64,000 nucleotides of DNA from Bradyrhizobium sp. SK17. GTDB taxonomy: Bacteria; Pseudomonadota; Alphaproteobacteria; Rhizobiales; Xanthobacteraceae. The notes under the pieces are model-generated. The model worked only from the letters and a program-made list of their open reading frames with translations. It searched no databases and was not told where the DNA came from. The stretch is taken from NCBI RefSeq assembly GCF_002831585.1, contig NZ_CP025113.1, positions 6,835,001-6,899,000 of the forward strand, written 5' to 3'. Positions 46,073 to 55,260 of this stretch are shown here, piece after piece. Positions within the stretch are counted from its first letter, which is position 1. Each line of letters begins with the position of its first letter. The position numbers and the translations under genes were made by a program.

Positions 46073-47584
46073 CTACGCCCGCGCCGGCCGCACCATGCGT
46101 CCGAGGCCTGTGATCGCCTTGTCGATCACCGGCCAGAACAGCAGCACGATCGCCAGCGTCGTGATGGTGCCGACGAGGCCGTTCGACCAGAACACCTTCA
46201 TGTCGCCGCCGGACCCGATCATCGAGAGCCGGAACGCATCCTCGGCGCGGCTGCCGAGCACCAGCGCCAGCGTGAATGGCGCGAGCGGGATGCCAATCTT
46301 CTTGAAGACGTAACCGACGACGCCGAAGCCCAGCATCAACCAGATGTCGAACATCGCATTCTGGATCGCATAGGCGCCGATCGCGCAGGACACCACGATC
46401 ATCGGCGCGACGGCCGCGAACGGCACCCGCAGGATCGAGGCGAAGATCGGCACGGTGGTCAGCACCAGCACGAGGCCGACGACATTGCCGAGATACATCG
46501 AGGCGATCAGGCCCCAGACGAAATCCTTGTGCTCGACGAACAGCAGCGGCCCGGGGTTGAGGCCCCACACCATCAGCCCGCCGAGCAGGATCGCCGCAGT
46601 CCCCGAGCCGGGGATGCCAAGCGCGAGCATCGGCAGCAGCGCCGAGGTGCCCGAGGCATGGGCCGCGGTCTCCGGCGCGAACACGCCCTCGATGCGGCCC
46701 TTGCCAAAGCTCTCCTGATCCTTGGAGAAGCGCTTGGCGAGGTTGTAGCCCATGAAGGAGGCGGCGATCGCACCGCCCGGCGTGATGCCGAGCCAGCAGC
46801 CGATCACCGACGAGCGCAACAGGGTCACCCAGTATTTCGGCAGGTCCTTCCATACCGAAAGCACGACCCGCAGGGAGATGCCGGCGGCGTGCCCGCGCAG
46901 CGCCAAGCGCTCCTCCATCGTGAGCAGGATCTCGCTGATGCCGAACAGGCCGATCACGGCGACGAGGAAGTTGATGCCGCGCAACAGTTCCGCGGAGCCG
47001 AAGGTCATGCGCAGCTGTCCGGACACCGTATCCATGCCGACGCCGGCGAGCAAAAGCCCGAGCGACATCGAGATGACCGTCTTGTGCTTGGCTTCGCGGC
47101 CGAGCCCGACGAAAGAGCAGAACGTCAGGAGGTAGACGGCGAAGAATTCCGGCGGGCCGAACTTCAGCGCGAACGACGAGATCATCGGCGCCAGGAAGGT
47201 GATCAACAGCACCGCGACCAGCGAGCCGATGAACGACGAGGTGAACGCCGCGGTGAGCGCTTCCGCCGCCTTGCCCTGCTGCGCCATCGGATAGCCGTCG
47301 AACGTGGTCGCGACCGACCACGCCTCGCCGGGGATGTTGAACAGGATCGAGGTGATGGCGCCGCCGAACAGCGCGCCCCAGTAGATGCAGGACAGCATCA
47401 CGATGGCCGATGTCGGGTCCATCGTGAACGTCAAGGGCAGCAGGATCGCGACGCCGTTGGGACCACCGAGCCCGGGCAGCACGCCGACGAAGATGCCGAG
47501 CACGAGGCCCACCATCATCAGCAGCATCGTCTTCCAGGTCAGCAGGACGGCAAAGCCGTGCAGCAGGAGACCGAAGGCTTCCAT
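46073..47584 (-). CDS. Tripartite tricarboxylate transporter large permease (TctA family)
   Basis: A 503-residue inner-membrane protein with about 11-12 hydrophobic segments. The repeated GVLPGLGGPNGVAILLPL and GITPGGAIAASFMGY motifs and LALGIPGSGTAAILLGGL are TctA hallmarks. With TctB and the periplasmic receptor it imports carboxylates, driven by an ion gradient. It lies 22 bases after the TctB gene and ends convergent with the CoA-transferase gene. Confidence 0.94.
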   Translation of the reverse strand: MEAFGLLLHGFAVLLTWKTMLLMMVGLVLGIFVGVLPGLGGPNGVAILLPLTFTMDPTSAIVMLSCIYWGALFGGAITSILFNIPGEAWSVATTFDGYPMAQQGKAAEALTAAFTSSFIGSLVAVLLITFLAPMISSFALKFGPPEFFAVYLLTFCSFVGLGREAKHKTVISMSLGLLLAGVGMDTVSGQLRMTFGSAELLRGINFLVAVIGLFGISEILLTMEERLALRGHAAGISLRVVLSVWKDLPKYWVTLLRSSVIGCWLGITPGGAIAASFMGYNLAKRFSKDQESFGKGRIEGVFAPETAAHASGTSALLPMLALGIPGSGTAAILLGGLMVWGLNPGPLLFVEHKDFVWGLIASMYLGNVVGLVLVLTTVPIFASILRVPFAAVAPMIVVSCAIGAYAIQNAMFDIWLMLGFGVVGYVFKKIGIPLAPFTLALVLGSRAEDAFRLSMIGSGGDMKVFWSNGLVGTITTLAIVLLFWPVIDKAITGLGRMVRPARA

Positions 47585-47606
47585 GTCGCGAGATCCTGTC
47601 GGTCGC

Positions 47607-48149
47607 TCAGTAGCCGAAGGCCGCTTCGAGCGGCCCCTTCGGCATGATGACGTCGAATGCGATGTCGAAGGTCACGAACATCACGGCGGTGAAGATGAAG
47701 GCGGTAAGCAGCGACTTCCACAGCGCGATCCTGCCGACGATGCGCATGAAGCCGGCGATCAAGAGGAAGCTCGCGACATAGAGCCCGAGATATTGCGTGG
47801 CGAGGCAGAACAGGAAGGTCGGCACGAACACCGCCATCACCCGGCGAAGTTGCGCGCGGGTGACGAAGGTCTGCGCGGCCTCGCGGCGCGAGACGAAGGC
47901 GGCGCCCAGGCCATAGAGGCTGGCGGCGCCGAGGATCACCGAAAGATAGAACGGAAAATAGCCCGGCTGCGGCCCGGTCGAATCCCACGATGCGCCGGTG
48001 CGCCAATTGTCCCAGCCGAGCACCAATGCGAGCGCCAGCAGGAGCAGCGAGGTGACGACGTCGACGGCGCCGGTGCTGACGACCGCAGGCGAGTCGTCTG
48101 CGGGCGCGGTCGGATCGTCGACGACGATTTCAAGATCGGTGTTGGACAT
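47607..48149 (-). CDS. Tripartite tricarboxylate transporter small permease (TctB family)
   Basis: A 180-residue membrane protein with four hydrophobic segments (VVTSLLLLALALVLGWDNW, YFPFYLSVILGAASLYGLG, VFVPTFLFCLATQYLGLYVA, FIFTAVMFVTFDIAF). GPQPGYFPF is the conserved TctB motif. ATG at 48149 removes an unsupported 18-residue extension. Together with the TctA gene it forms the membrane part of a TTT importer. Confidence 0.9.
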   Translation of the reverse strand: MSNTDLEIVVDDPTAPADDSPAVVSTGAVDVVTSLLLLALALVLGWDNWRTGASWDSTGPQPGYFPFYLSVILGAASLYGLGAAFVSRREAAQTFVTRAQLRRVMAVFVPTFLFCLATQYLGLYVASFLLIAGFMRIVGRIALWKSLLTAFIFTAVMFVTFDIAFDVIMPKGPLEAAFGY

Positions 48150-48221
48150 CGATGGGACGGTCAGGGTTGCGAAGGCAACGATGGGGATAGCCCGCTGACG
48201 CAAGCACCGTCAATGCGGCCT

Positions 48222-49325
48222 TCAGCTAACATCCGCGCGCTCGGGAAACGCGCTCGCAAGTGCAGCACGATCCGCAGCGAGCACGCCGCGCTCGGTGATC
48301 AATCCCGTCACCAGCCGCGCCGGTGTGACATCGAAGCCGAAATTGGCGACCGACGAGCCGTCCGGAACCACACGTATGGTCTCGATTCGTCCATCCGCCG
48401 TCCGTCCGGTAAGATGCGTCACTTCGCGGGCCGCGCGCTGCTCGATCGGAATCTGCCTGATGCCGTCATCGATGCGAAAATCGATGGTCGGCGACGGCAG
48501 CGCAACATAGAACGGCACGCCGTTGTCGTGCGCTGCGAGTGCCTTCAGATAGGTCCCGATCTTGTTGCAGACGTCGCCATTGGCGGCGACGCGATCGGTG
48601 CCGACGATCGCCAGATCCACCATGCGATGCTGCATCAGGTGGCCGCCGGTGTTATCCGGGATCACAGTGTGCGGCACGCCGTGGTGTCCGAGTTCCCAGG
48701 CTGTCAGCGAGGCGCCCTGATTGCGCGGCCGGGTCTCGTCGACCCAGACATGGACCGCAATGCCGCGGTCATGGGCCTGGTAGATCGGCGATGTCGCCGT
48801 CCCCCAATCGACGGTTGCAAGCCAGCCGGCATTGCAATGCGTGAGCACAGTGACCGGCTCACCCGGTTTCTTGGTCGCGGCGATCGCCTCGATCAGGCCG
48901 AGACCGTGGCGGCCGATCTCGCGGTTGATCTCGACATCCTCATCGGCGATCTCGCGGGCCCGGGCATAGGCCGCCTCCGTGCGGGCTGACGCGGCGAGCG
49001 GCGCGAGTGCGCGCTGCATCTCGTCCACGGCCCATCTCAGATTGATCGCGGTCGGCCGGGTCGCGGCCAGCATCCTGCCGGCGCGATCGAGCGCTGCGTC
49101 GGAGGCATCTGACCGCATCGCGAGCGCCATGCCGTAGGCGGCGGTGGCGCCGATCAGCGGTGCGCCGCGGACCAGCATCGAGCTGATCGCCTCACCGGCC
49201 TCATCAGCGGTGGCGATCCTGGCGACGACGAACTCATGCGGCAGCCGGCGCTGATCGATCGCGCCGACCGACCAGCCGTCGGGCTCGAGCCAGATGCTGC
49301 GAAAATGGCGTCCGTCCACTTTCAT
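48222..49325 (-). CDS. mtnA: S-methyl-5-thioribose-1-phosphate isomerase
   Basis: A 367-residue isomerase converting methylthioribose-1-phosphate to methylthioribulose-1-phosphate in methionine salvage. Catalytic Cys164 lies in [11 protein letters not shown] and Asp244 in [19 protein letters not shown], with [13 protein letters not shown] and [11 protein letters not shown] flanking blocks, all MtnA-specific within the eIF2B family. ATG 49325 overlaps the mtnP stop by 4 bases. The downstream salvage genes (mtnB, mtnC, mtnD) are not in the window, so a 5-deoxyribose or DHAP-type shunt is also possible. Confidence 0.95.
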   Translation of the reverse strand: MKVDGRHFRSIWLEPDGWSVGAIDQRRLPHEFVVARIATADEAGEAISSMLVRGAPLIGATAAYGMALAMRSDASDAALDRAGRMLAATRPTAINLRWAVDEMQRALAPLAASARTEAAYARAREIADEDVEINREIGRHGLGLIEAIAATKKPGEPVTVLTHCNAGWLATVDWGTATSPIYQAHDRGIAVHVWVDETRPRNQGASLTAWELGHHGVPHTVIPDNTGGHLMQHRMVDLAIVGTDRVAANGDVCNKIGTYLKALAAHDNGVPFYVALPSPTIDFRIDDGIRQIPIEQRAAREVTHLTGRTADGRIETIRVVPDGSSVANFGFDVTPARLVTGLITERGVLAADRAALASAFPERADVS

Positions 49326-50197
49326 GTGCGTAATACCCGTGCGGCGACTGCATCGAGCTTGGCGAGCAACTGCGGATCGCGTGCCGCTGGGGCCGTGATC
49401 AGCGCGGTATCGAGCGCGCGATCCGAACCGATCGGACACGGCTCGTGCTCGCGCGGGAAATCCCGCGCCAGGCGCGCGACCAGCGCCTTTGCCTTCTCGG
49501 CATTCGAATTCAGCACGCGGATGATATCCTGCACCGTGACCGCATCATGGGCCGGATGCCAGCAGTCGAAATCGGTGACCATGGCGACGCTGGCGTAGCA
49601 GATCTCGGCCTCGCGGGCGAGCTTGGCTTCCGGCATATTGGTCATGCCGATCACCGAATAGCCCTGCGACTTGTAGGTCAGGCTTTCGGCGAGCGAGGAG
49701 AATTGCGGCCCTTCCATGCAAAGATAAGTGCCGCCCTGCGCGAACGCGATGGCTTCGGCTTCGGCCGCGGCGGCGAGATGCTTCGTGAGCAACGGCGACA
49801 CCGGATGCGCCATCGAGACATGCGCGACGCAGCCCTTGCCGAAGAACGAGCTCTCGCGCTTGTAGGTGCGATCGACGAACTGATCGACCAGCACGAAGGT
49901 GCCCGGCGGCAGGTCTTCCTTGAACGAGCCGCAGGCGGACAGCGCGACCAGGTCGGTAACCCCTGCCCGCTTCAGCACGTCGATATTGGCGCGATAGTTG
50001 ATGTCGGACGGCGACAGCGCGTGGCCGGGGCCATGCCGCGGCAGGAACACGATCGGCAGCCCCGCCATCTCGCCACGCCGCAGCGTCGCTGATGGTTCGC
50101 CCCAGGGGCTCGCGATCGCCTCCTCGCGGACGTTGTCCAGGCCCGGCAGGTCGTAGATGCCGGACCCGCCGATGATTCCGAGAACGGCTTTGGTCAT
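49322..50197 (-). CDS. mtnP: S-methyl-5'-thioadenosine phosphorylase
   Basis: A 291-residue purine nucleoside phosphorylase family enzyme that splits methylthioadenosine with phosphate to adenine and methylthioribose-1-phosphate. [47 protein letters not shown] and [19 protein letters not shown] mark the phosphate and nucleoside pockets of the MTAP branch. It is coupled to mtnA. Upstream are a 15-bp palindrome (50273-50287) and a hairpin (50320-50348) separating it from the Bug receptor gene. Confidence 0.95.
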   Translation of the reverse strand: MTKAVLGIIGGSGIYDLPGLDNVREEAIASPWGEPSATLRRGEMAGLPIVFLPRHGPGHALSPSDINYRANIDVLKRAGVTDLVALSACGSFKEDLPPGTFVLVDQFVDRTYKRESSFFGKGCVAHVSMAHPVSPLLTKHLAAAAEAEAIAFAQGGTYLCMEGPQFSSLAESLTYKSQGYSVIGMTNMPEAKLAREAEICYASVAMVTDFDCWHPAHDAVTVQDIIRVLNSNAEKAKALVARLARDFPREHEPCPIGSDRALDTALITAPAARDPQLLAKLDAVAARVLRT

Positions 50198-50272
50198 GAT
50201 CGCTCCTCGCGGTACCGCAACGGCGCCGGAGGGGTTGACCCAGCCCGATCGGGCTTGCCGGACGTTCGGCCA

Positions 50273-50287
50273 TACTGCGGCGCAGTA
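50273..50287. promoter_or_regulatory. Perfect inverted repeat upstream of mtnP
   Basis: TACTGC-GGC-GCAGTA, centred 83 bases upstream of the mtnP ATG. Candidate regulator site; no regulator gene is adjacent. Confidence 0.35.
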
Positions 50288-50319
50288 ATCACTGCGGCGC
50301 TGCCGCTTGCAAGGTGATT

Positions 50320-50348
50320 CCGGCCCGAAGGTAAAGCAATCGGGCCGG
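50320..50348 (-). terminator. Hairpin between the Bug receptor gene and mtnP
   Basis: Nine-base arms CCGGCCCGA and TCGGGCCGG around an 11-base loop, 33 bases after the receptor stop on the minus strand. There is no clear U-run, so it may be a partial terminator or an mRNA-stability hairpin that lets the receptor be made in excess. Confidence 0.45.
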
Positions 50349-50380
50349 TCATTGCGGGACGGTGCACAAAGCCTCGGGCG

Positions 50381-51367
50381 CTACTTCGCGACGAACCCCG
50401 CTTCCTTCATCAACGTGGCGTTCTGCTTGTCGTCATCTTCGAGGAACTCGATCATGTCCTTGCCGGTGAGGAAGATCGGCTTCAGCGCCTGCTTCTCCAT
50501 GTAGTCCTTGTATTCCGGCGTCTGTGTCACCTTCTGGAACAGGTCGACATAGAACGCCTGCTGCTCCTGGGTGACCTTGCCCGGCAGGAACATCGCGCGC
50601 AGCATCAGATACTGCACGTCCAGCCCCTGTTCCTTGCAGGTCGGGATGTCGTTCCAGGATTGCGTGTCGGTGACCTTGGTCTTGTAGGAGATGCGCTCCT
50701 TGTCGAACACGCAGAGCGCACGAACCTGGCCGGCGCGCCAGACTTCGAGGTTCTCGCTGGGATTATTGACATTGGATTCGGTGTGGCCGCCGACCAGCTG
50801 GGTCGCGGCCTCGCCGCCGGACTTGTACGGCAGATAGGAGAATTTCGCGCCGGTCTTCTGTTCCATGAACACGGTCAGCACGTGGTCTTCGCGCTTGGAG
50901 CCGGTACCGCCCATCTTGAACGGCGCGCTCGCGGCCTTGGCAGCGTCGATGAACTCCTTCACGGTCTTCGGACCGCTGGCATTGTCCCACAGCACGAACT
51001 GGTCGAGCGCGATCACCGACACCGGCGTGAGGTCGCGCCAGTTGAAGGGAATCTTGGCCGACAGCGGCAGCATGTAGATCAGCGAATAGGCGATCAGCAC
51101 CTTGTTGGGATCGCCCTCGCTCGACTTCATGTACATCAGCGCTTCCGCGCCGGACGCGCCGCCTTTCAGCGACACCACCATCGGCTGCTTCATCAGATTG
51201 TTCTTCTGGATCGCCGCCTGCATCATGCGCGCCATCTGGTCGGAGGCGCCGCCGGCGCCGGCCGCGACCACGATTTCGACCGGCTTGCTCGGCTCCCAAC
51301 CGGCAAACGCCGGCGTGCTCAAGAGCAGGGCCGCGATTGCAGCCGTGGTTTTTACAATCTGTCCCAC
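50381..51367 (-). CDS. Tripartite tricarboxylate transporter substrate-binding protein (Bug/TctC family)
   Basis: A 328-residue periplasmic receptor. The signal peptide (hydrophobic TTAAIAALLLSTPAFA, cleavage before GW) is followed by KPVEIVVAAGAGGASDQMAR, the Bug-family opening strand and ligand loop. The middle FKMGGTGSKREDHVLT and LPYKSGGEAATQLVGGH blocks are typical of the second lobe. GTG at 51367 has GGGAAG upstream. It presumably serves the TctA/TctB pair 2.2 kb downstream on the same strand, with mtnP-mtnA in between. Confidence 0.93.
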   Translation of the reverse strand: MGQIVKTTAAIAALLLSTPAFAGWEPSKPVEIVVAAGAGGASDQMARMMQAAIQKNNLMKQPMVVSLKGGASGAEALMYMKSSEGDPNKVLIAYSLIYMLPLSAKIPFNWRDLTPVSVIALDQFVLWDNASGPKTVKEFIDAAKAASAPFKMGGTGSKREDHVLTVFMEQKTGAKFSYLPYKSGGEAATQLVGGHTESNVNNPSENLEVWRAGQVRALCVFDKERISYKTKVTDTQSWNDIPTCKEQGLDVQYLMLRAMFLPGKVTQEQQAFYVDLFQKVTQTPEYKDYMEKQALKPIFLTGKDMIEFLEDDDKQNATLMKEAGFVAK

Positions 51368-51746
51368 GTGTTTCTTCCCTATCTATTTGTTCGGCTTGGC
51401 AAACCTGCGAGGTGGCGGGTGCGGTCATTGTGCCGAGAATAAGGGTGAGTTCAAGCCGCGAACTGCCGCACGACCTATGACTTTGGAATGAGGTGGCTTT
51501 GCCCGTCTACGATTCTGCAACCGCATCAAGATTGTCGTCCCTGCGAAATCAGAGACGACGACGGGGATGGTTCTCCGTTCAAGATGCCAAACACATAACC
51601 GGTGTCATCGCCCGGCCTTGACCGGGCGATCCAGTATTCCAGAGACAGTCGTTGTTGAGCCGATGGGCCGCGGCGTACTGGATCGCCCGGTCAAGCCGGG
51701 CGACGACAGCTGAGGCTGGGGATGAAGAGCAGATCGGAAACTGCCG
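51368..51746. other. 379-base intergenic region with hairpin and repeat element
   Basis: Lies between the enoyl-CoA hydratase stop and the Bug receptor start, both minus strand. It holds a 26-base hairpin at 51534-51559 (GTCGTC...GACGAC arms) and the second paired-hairpin repeat at 51602-51710. The receptor promoter should lie in 51368-51530, but no clear boxes were recognised. No small ORF looked real. Confidence 0.5.
51602..51710. repeat. Paired-hairpin palindromic intergenic repeat, copy 2
   Basis: Two hairpins (TCGCCCGG/CCGGGCGA on each side) with inner blocks GATCCAGTA and TACTGGATC complementary to each other and outer TGTCATC/GACGACA ends. Same design as copy 1 at 1677-1785. It follows the enoyl-CoA hydratase gene and could act as its transcript end. 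Confidence 0.8.
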
Positions 51747-52544
51747 CTACTTGCCCTTGAAGTTCGGCGCCCGCTTGTTGAGGAAGGCGTCCATGCCCTC
51801 GCGGAAATCCTCGCTCATATAGGCGCGCAGGATCAGGTCCTCGCCTTCCTCGCGCGACAGCGTGCGGCGGATGCGGCGGACCGCCTCCTTGGTCACCTCC
51901 AGCGTGATCGGGGCGTGGCCGGCGACCAGCTTTGCGGTCTCGTTGGCACGACGCTGCAACGTCTCGACGTCGGGGACGACCTCGTTCAGGAGCCCGAGCG
52001 ACAGCGCTTCGGGTGCCTCGACCAGGCGCGCCTTGAAGATCAGGTCCTTGGTGCGCGCCGGACCGATCAGCGACACCAGCCGCGAGATGTTGGACATCGA
52101 GAGGCAGTTGCCGAGCGTGCGCGCGATCGGGAAGCCGATCCGCGTCGCCTCGGTGCCGATGCGGATGTCGCAGCAGGCGGCGATCCCGGCGCCGCCGCCG
52201 GTGCAGGCGCCGGCGATCGCCGCGATCACGGGCACGCGGCACTGTTCGAGCGTTCCCAGCACGCGATCGATCCGCGCTTCATAGTCCAGCGCATCCTGCG
52301 CGGTCTTGAAGGCGCGAAACTGCGAGATGTCGGTTCCGGAGGCGAACGCCTTGTCGCCGGCACCGGTCATGATCAACGCCTTGATGGAGTGATCCTGATT
52401 GATGCTCTCGCAGATCGACGCCATCTGCTCGTACATCGCAAAGGTCAGCGCGTTGCGCGCCTGCGGCCGGTTGAACGTGATGCGCGCGATCCCGTCCTCG
52501 ACGGAGTAGAGCAGGTCTTCGGTCGACGTGACGGGCGCGTTCAT
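51747..52544 (-). CDS. Enoyl-CoA hydratase/isomerase family protein
   Basis: A 265-residue crotonase-fold enzyme. NRPQARNALTFAMYEQM is the N-terminal block; the first oxyanion-hole segment is DKAFASGTDISQF and the second AIAGACTGGGAGIAACCDIRIG. The usual first catalytic Glu position is held by Ala/Gly (GACTGGGAG), so it may not be a simple hydratase. Its transcript would follow the aminotransferase gene 48 bases upstream. Substrate unknown. Confidence 0.9.
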   Translation of the reverse strand: MNAPVTSTEDLLYSVEDGIARITFNRPQARNALTFAMYEQMASICESINQDHSIKALIMTGAGDKAFASGTDISQFRAFKTAQDALDYEARIDRVLGTLEQCRVPVIAAIAGACTGGGAGIAACCDIRIGTEATRIGFPIARTLGNCLSMSNISRLVSLIGPARTKDLIFKARLVEAPEALSLGLLNEVVPDVETLQRRANETAKLVAGHAPITLEVTKEAVRRIRRTLSREEGEDLILRAYMSEDFREGMDAFLNKRAPNFKGK

Positions 52545-52592
52545 GTCTCGCTCTTTCTGTTCGTTACGATTCGATTTTCAGGCCAAGGCCAC

Positions 52593-53786
52593 TCAAGCGA
52601 CTTTCGACGCCTGTCCGGCGTCGCGTCCCTTCAGGACCTCCATCGCCGCCAGCACGCCGCCGCTGCGATGCGGCACCTTGGCGAGATCGAGACCCATCTC
52701 GACGCCCGACAACGTGCCCATCAGCATCAGATCGTTGAAGTGGCCGATGTGGCCGATCCGGAACACCTTGCCCTTGACCTTGTTGAGGCCGGTGCCGAGC
52801 GACATGTCGAAATGATCCAGCACGACCTTGCGGAAATGGTCGGCGTCGTGGCCATCGGGCAGGCGCACCGCGGTCAGCGCCGGCGAATGCGCGCCCTGCT
52901 CCTGGCACTGCGTCTCCAGACCCCAGACCTTGATCGCGGCACGCGTCGCTTCGCTGTGGCGCTTGTGGCGCGCGAACACGTTCTCGAGCCCCTCCTCCTC
53001 CAGCATCTTGACGGCCTCCCTGAGGCCGAACAGCAGATTGGTGGCGGGCGTATACGGCCAGGTGCCGGCCTTGTTGATGTTGATGACCTCCTGCCAGTCC
53101 CAGTAGGAGCGCATCCCCGGATTGGCCTTGGCCGCGGCCAGCGCCTTCTCCGACACGGCGTTGAAGCCGAGGCCAGGCGGCAGCATCAATCCCTTCTGCG
53201 AGCCCGCGATCGAGACGTCGATGCCCCAGGCGTCATGCTCATATTCGAGCGAGCCGAGGCCGGAGATGGTGTCGACCATCAGCAGCGCCGGATGCTTCAG
53301 GGTGTCGAGGATCTTGCGCACGTTGAGCGGATAGGTCACGCAGGCGGTCGAGGTCTCGTTATGGACCATGCAGACGGCCTTGATCTTGTGCGCTTTGTCG
53401 GCAGCGAGCCGTGCCTCGATCTGCTCGAGGTCGGCGCCATGGCGCCAGTCACCCGGAATGAAATCGACGTCGAGCTTGAACTTGTCGGCGATGCCGTGCC
53501 ACAGAACCGCGAACTGGCCGGTCTCGCACATCAGCACCTTGTCGCCGGGTTGCAGGGTGTTGACGATCGCGGCTTCCCAGGCGCCGGTCCCCGACGAGGG
53601 GTAGATGATCACGGGCTGCTTGGTGCGGAACACACGCTGCATCGCCGACATCACGGCAAAGCCGATCTCGGCAAATTCGGCACCGCGATGATCCATGGTC
53701 GGCATGTCCATCGCCCGCAGCACCCGGTCCGGCACGTTGGTCGGTCCCGGAATCTGCAGAAAATGCCTTCCAGTGTGCACGGTCAT
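52593..53786 (-). CDS. Class V aminotransferase, serine/alanine/aspartate-glyoxylate type, paralogue 1
   Basis: A 397-residue PLP enzyme. FLQIPGPTNVPDRVLRAMDM is the family start, PSSGTGAWEAAI binds the cofactor phosphate, DTISGLGSLE carries the pyridine-binding Asp, and the Schiff-base lysine is in GSQKGLMLPPGLGF. The arrangement matches serine-glyoxylate (SgaA) and aspartate-glyoxylate (BhcA) aminotransferases, all of which use glyoxylate as amino acceptor. ATG at 53786; the open frame extends upstream without support. It is closely related to the protein at 55261-56463. Confidence 0.92.
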   Translation of the reverse strand: MTVHTGRHFLQIPGPTNVPDRVLRAMDMPTMDHRGAEFAEIGFAVMSAMQRVFRTKQPVIIYPSSGTGAWEAAIVNTLQPGDKVLMCETGQFAVLWHGIADKFKLDVDFIPGDWRHGADLEQIEARLAADKAHKIKAVCMVHNETSTACVTYPLNVRKILDTLKHPALLMVDTISGLGSLEYEHDAWGIDVSIAGSQKGLMLPPGLGFNAVSEKALAAAKANPGMRSYWDWQEVININKAGTWPYTPATNLLFGLREAVKMLEEEGLENVFARHKRHSEATRAAIKVWGLETQCQEQGAHSPALTAVRLPDGHDADHFRKVVLDHFDMSLGTGLNKVKGKVFRIGHIGHFNDLMLMGTLSGVEMGLDLAKVPHRSGGVLAAMEVLKGRDAGQASKVA

Positions 53787-53914
53787 GAGCGTCTTTCCCG
53801 GTCTTGCCTTGGTCTTGGTAAGCCGCTCGCATATCACTATTCTCAGGCTTTGTCCTAGGCCCGGTGGGGAGCCGTCATGCATATCTGACAGCGCTCCCGC
53901 CGGGTCCACGCCCC

Positions 53915-55198
53915 TCATTCGGCGGCCACCACCTTGCCGGACGCCACCCCGCCGCTCACCTCCTCGAACGGCCGCTCGGGGTGCATCAGAAACGCCGAGA
54001 AACCACCGAGCAGCAGCAGGCCCATCGACATCAGGAACGGCAGGTACCAGTTGCCGGTGGCGTCGATGACGAAGCCGGCGACCAGCGGCGAGACGATCGC
54101 CGCGAAGGCCGAGCCGGTGTTCATGAGGCCGGCCGCGGTGCCGGAATATTTCGGCGCGATATCCATCGGGATCGACCACATCGGGCCGATCACGAGCTCG
54201 GCACAAAAGAAGCCGGCCGACAGGCAGAGCGCGACCACCGTGATGTCGTGCACGAACAGGATCGGCATCAGCGACAGCAGCGCGCCGGCGAAGCCCACGA
54301 CCGTCACGCTGAGCCGCGCCAGCCGCACATTGCCCGTGCGTTCGAGAATGCGGTCGGAGATGACGCCGCCGACGCTGTCGCCGATGACGCCCGCGAAAAA
54401 CACGCCGGATGCGAACAGCGCCGAGTTCTTCAGATCGAGGCTGTAGTTGTTCTTGAAGAACAGCGGCAGCCAGTTGAGATAGAGCCACAGGCACCAGCCG
54501 TAGCAGAAATAGGTCAGCGTCACCGGCCACATCCGCTGCAACAGCGGTCCCCACGGCACCTTGGGCCGCTCGCCTTGCGGCCGCGGCGGCAGCGTCGCGA
54601 GCTCAGCTTCCGTGATCGAGCGGTGATCCCTCGGCTCGTTGCGGAAGTACCAGACCCACACGACGCCCCAGATCAGACTGACGACACCGAGCACGACGAA
54701 TGCGCCGCGCCAGGTCAGCCAGAGGATCAGGAGCGCAACGACCGGCGGGGTCACCGCATTGCCGAGCCGCGCGAACGAGTGGGTCAACCCTTGCGCGAAA
54801 CCGCGGCGCTTGGCGGGCGTCCAGTACTGCATGGCGCGGGTCGCGGTTGGAAACGTCGCGCCTTCGCCGAACCCCAGCGCGAAACGCGCGATGAACAACG
54901 CCGCCAGGCCATGGACGAAGCCGGTCATGATGGTCGCCGCGGCCCAGATCATGCCGCACCAGAACAGGGTCTGGCGCGGCCCGAAGCGATCGCCGACCCA
55001 GCCGCCGATCACCTGGAACAAGAGATAGGGATAGGCGAAAGCCGAGAACACCAGGCCGAGCTCGGTGTTGGACAGGCCGAGCTCCTTCTGGATCTCGCCG
55101 GCCGCGGTGCCGATGTTCACCCGGTCGACGTAAGTGATGAAATACATCACGCACAGCATGGCCAGCACGACATGGGTGGCCTTGAATCGAAGCCTCAT
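53915..55198 (-). CDS. MFS transporter, anion:cation symporter (ACS)-like
   Basis: A 427-residue permease with 12 hydrophobic segments. YFITYVDRVNIGTA in helix 1 and the GWVGDRFGPR loop between helices 2 and 3 are the ACS/GudP-ExuT type signature for organic anion uptake. Located between two glyoxylate-type aminotransferase genes on the same strand, it probably brings in an amino- or hydroxy-acid feeding that pathway (inference). ATG at 55198, 62 bases after the aminotransferase upstream. Confidence 0.92.
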   Translation of the reverse strand: MRLRFKATHVVLAMLCVMYFITYVDRVNIGTAAGEIQKELGLSNTELGLVFSAFAYPYLLFQVIGGWVGDRFGPRQTLFWCGMIWAAATIMTGFVHGLAALFIARFALGFGEGATFPTATRAMQYWTPAKRRGFAQGLTHSFARLGNAVTPPVVALLILWLTWRGAFVVLGVVSLIWGVVWVWYFRNEPRDHRSITEAELATLPPRPQGERPKVPWGPLLQRMWPVTLTYFCYGWCLWLYLNWLPLFFKNNYSLDLKNSALFASGVFFAGVIGDSVGGVISDRILERTGNVRLARLSVTVVGFAGALLSLMPILFVHDITVVALCLSAGFFCAELVIGPMWSIPMDIAPKYSGTAAGLMNTGSAFAAIVSPLVAGFVIDATGNWYLPFLMSMGLLLLGGFSAFLMHPERPFEEVSGGVASGKVVAAE

Positions 55199-55260
55199 AT
55201 CCTCCCCTTCCCTGATCCGCGTCTATTCTGAGTTCGTTGACCTGCGGAATGCGGTGGCAG

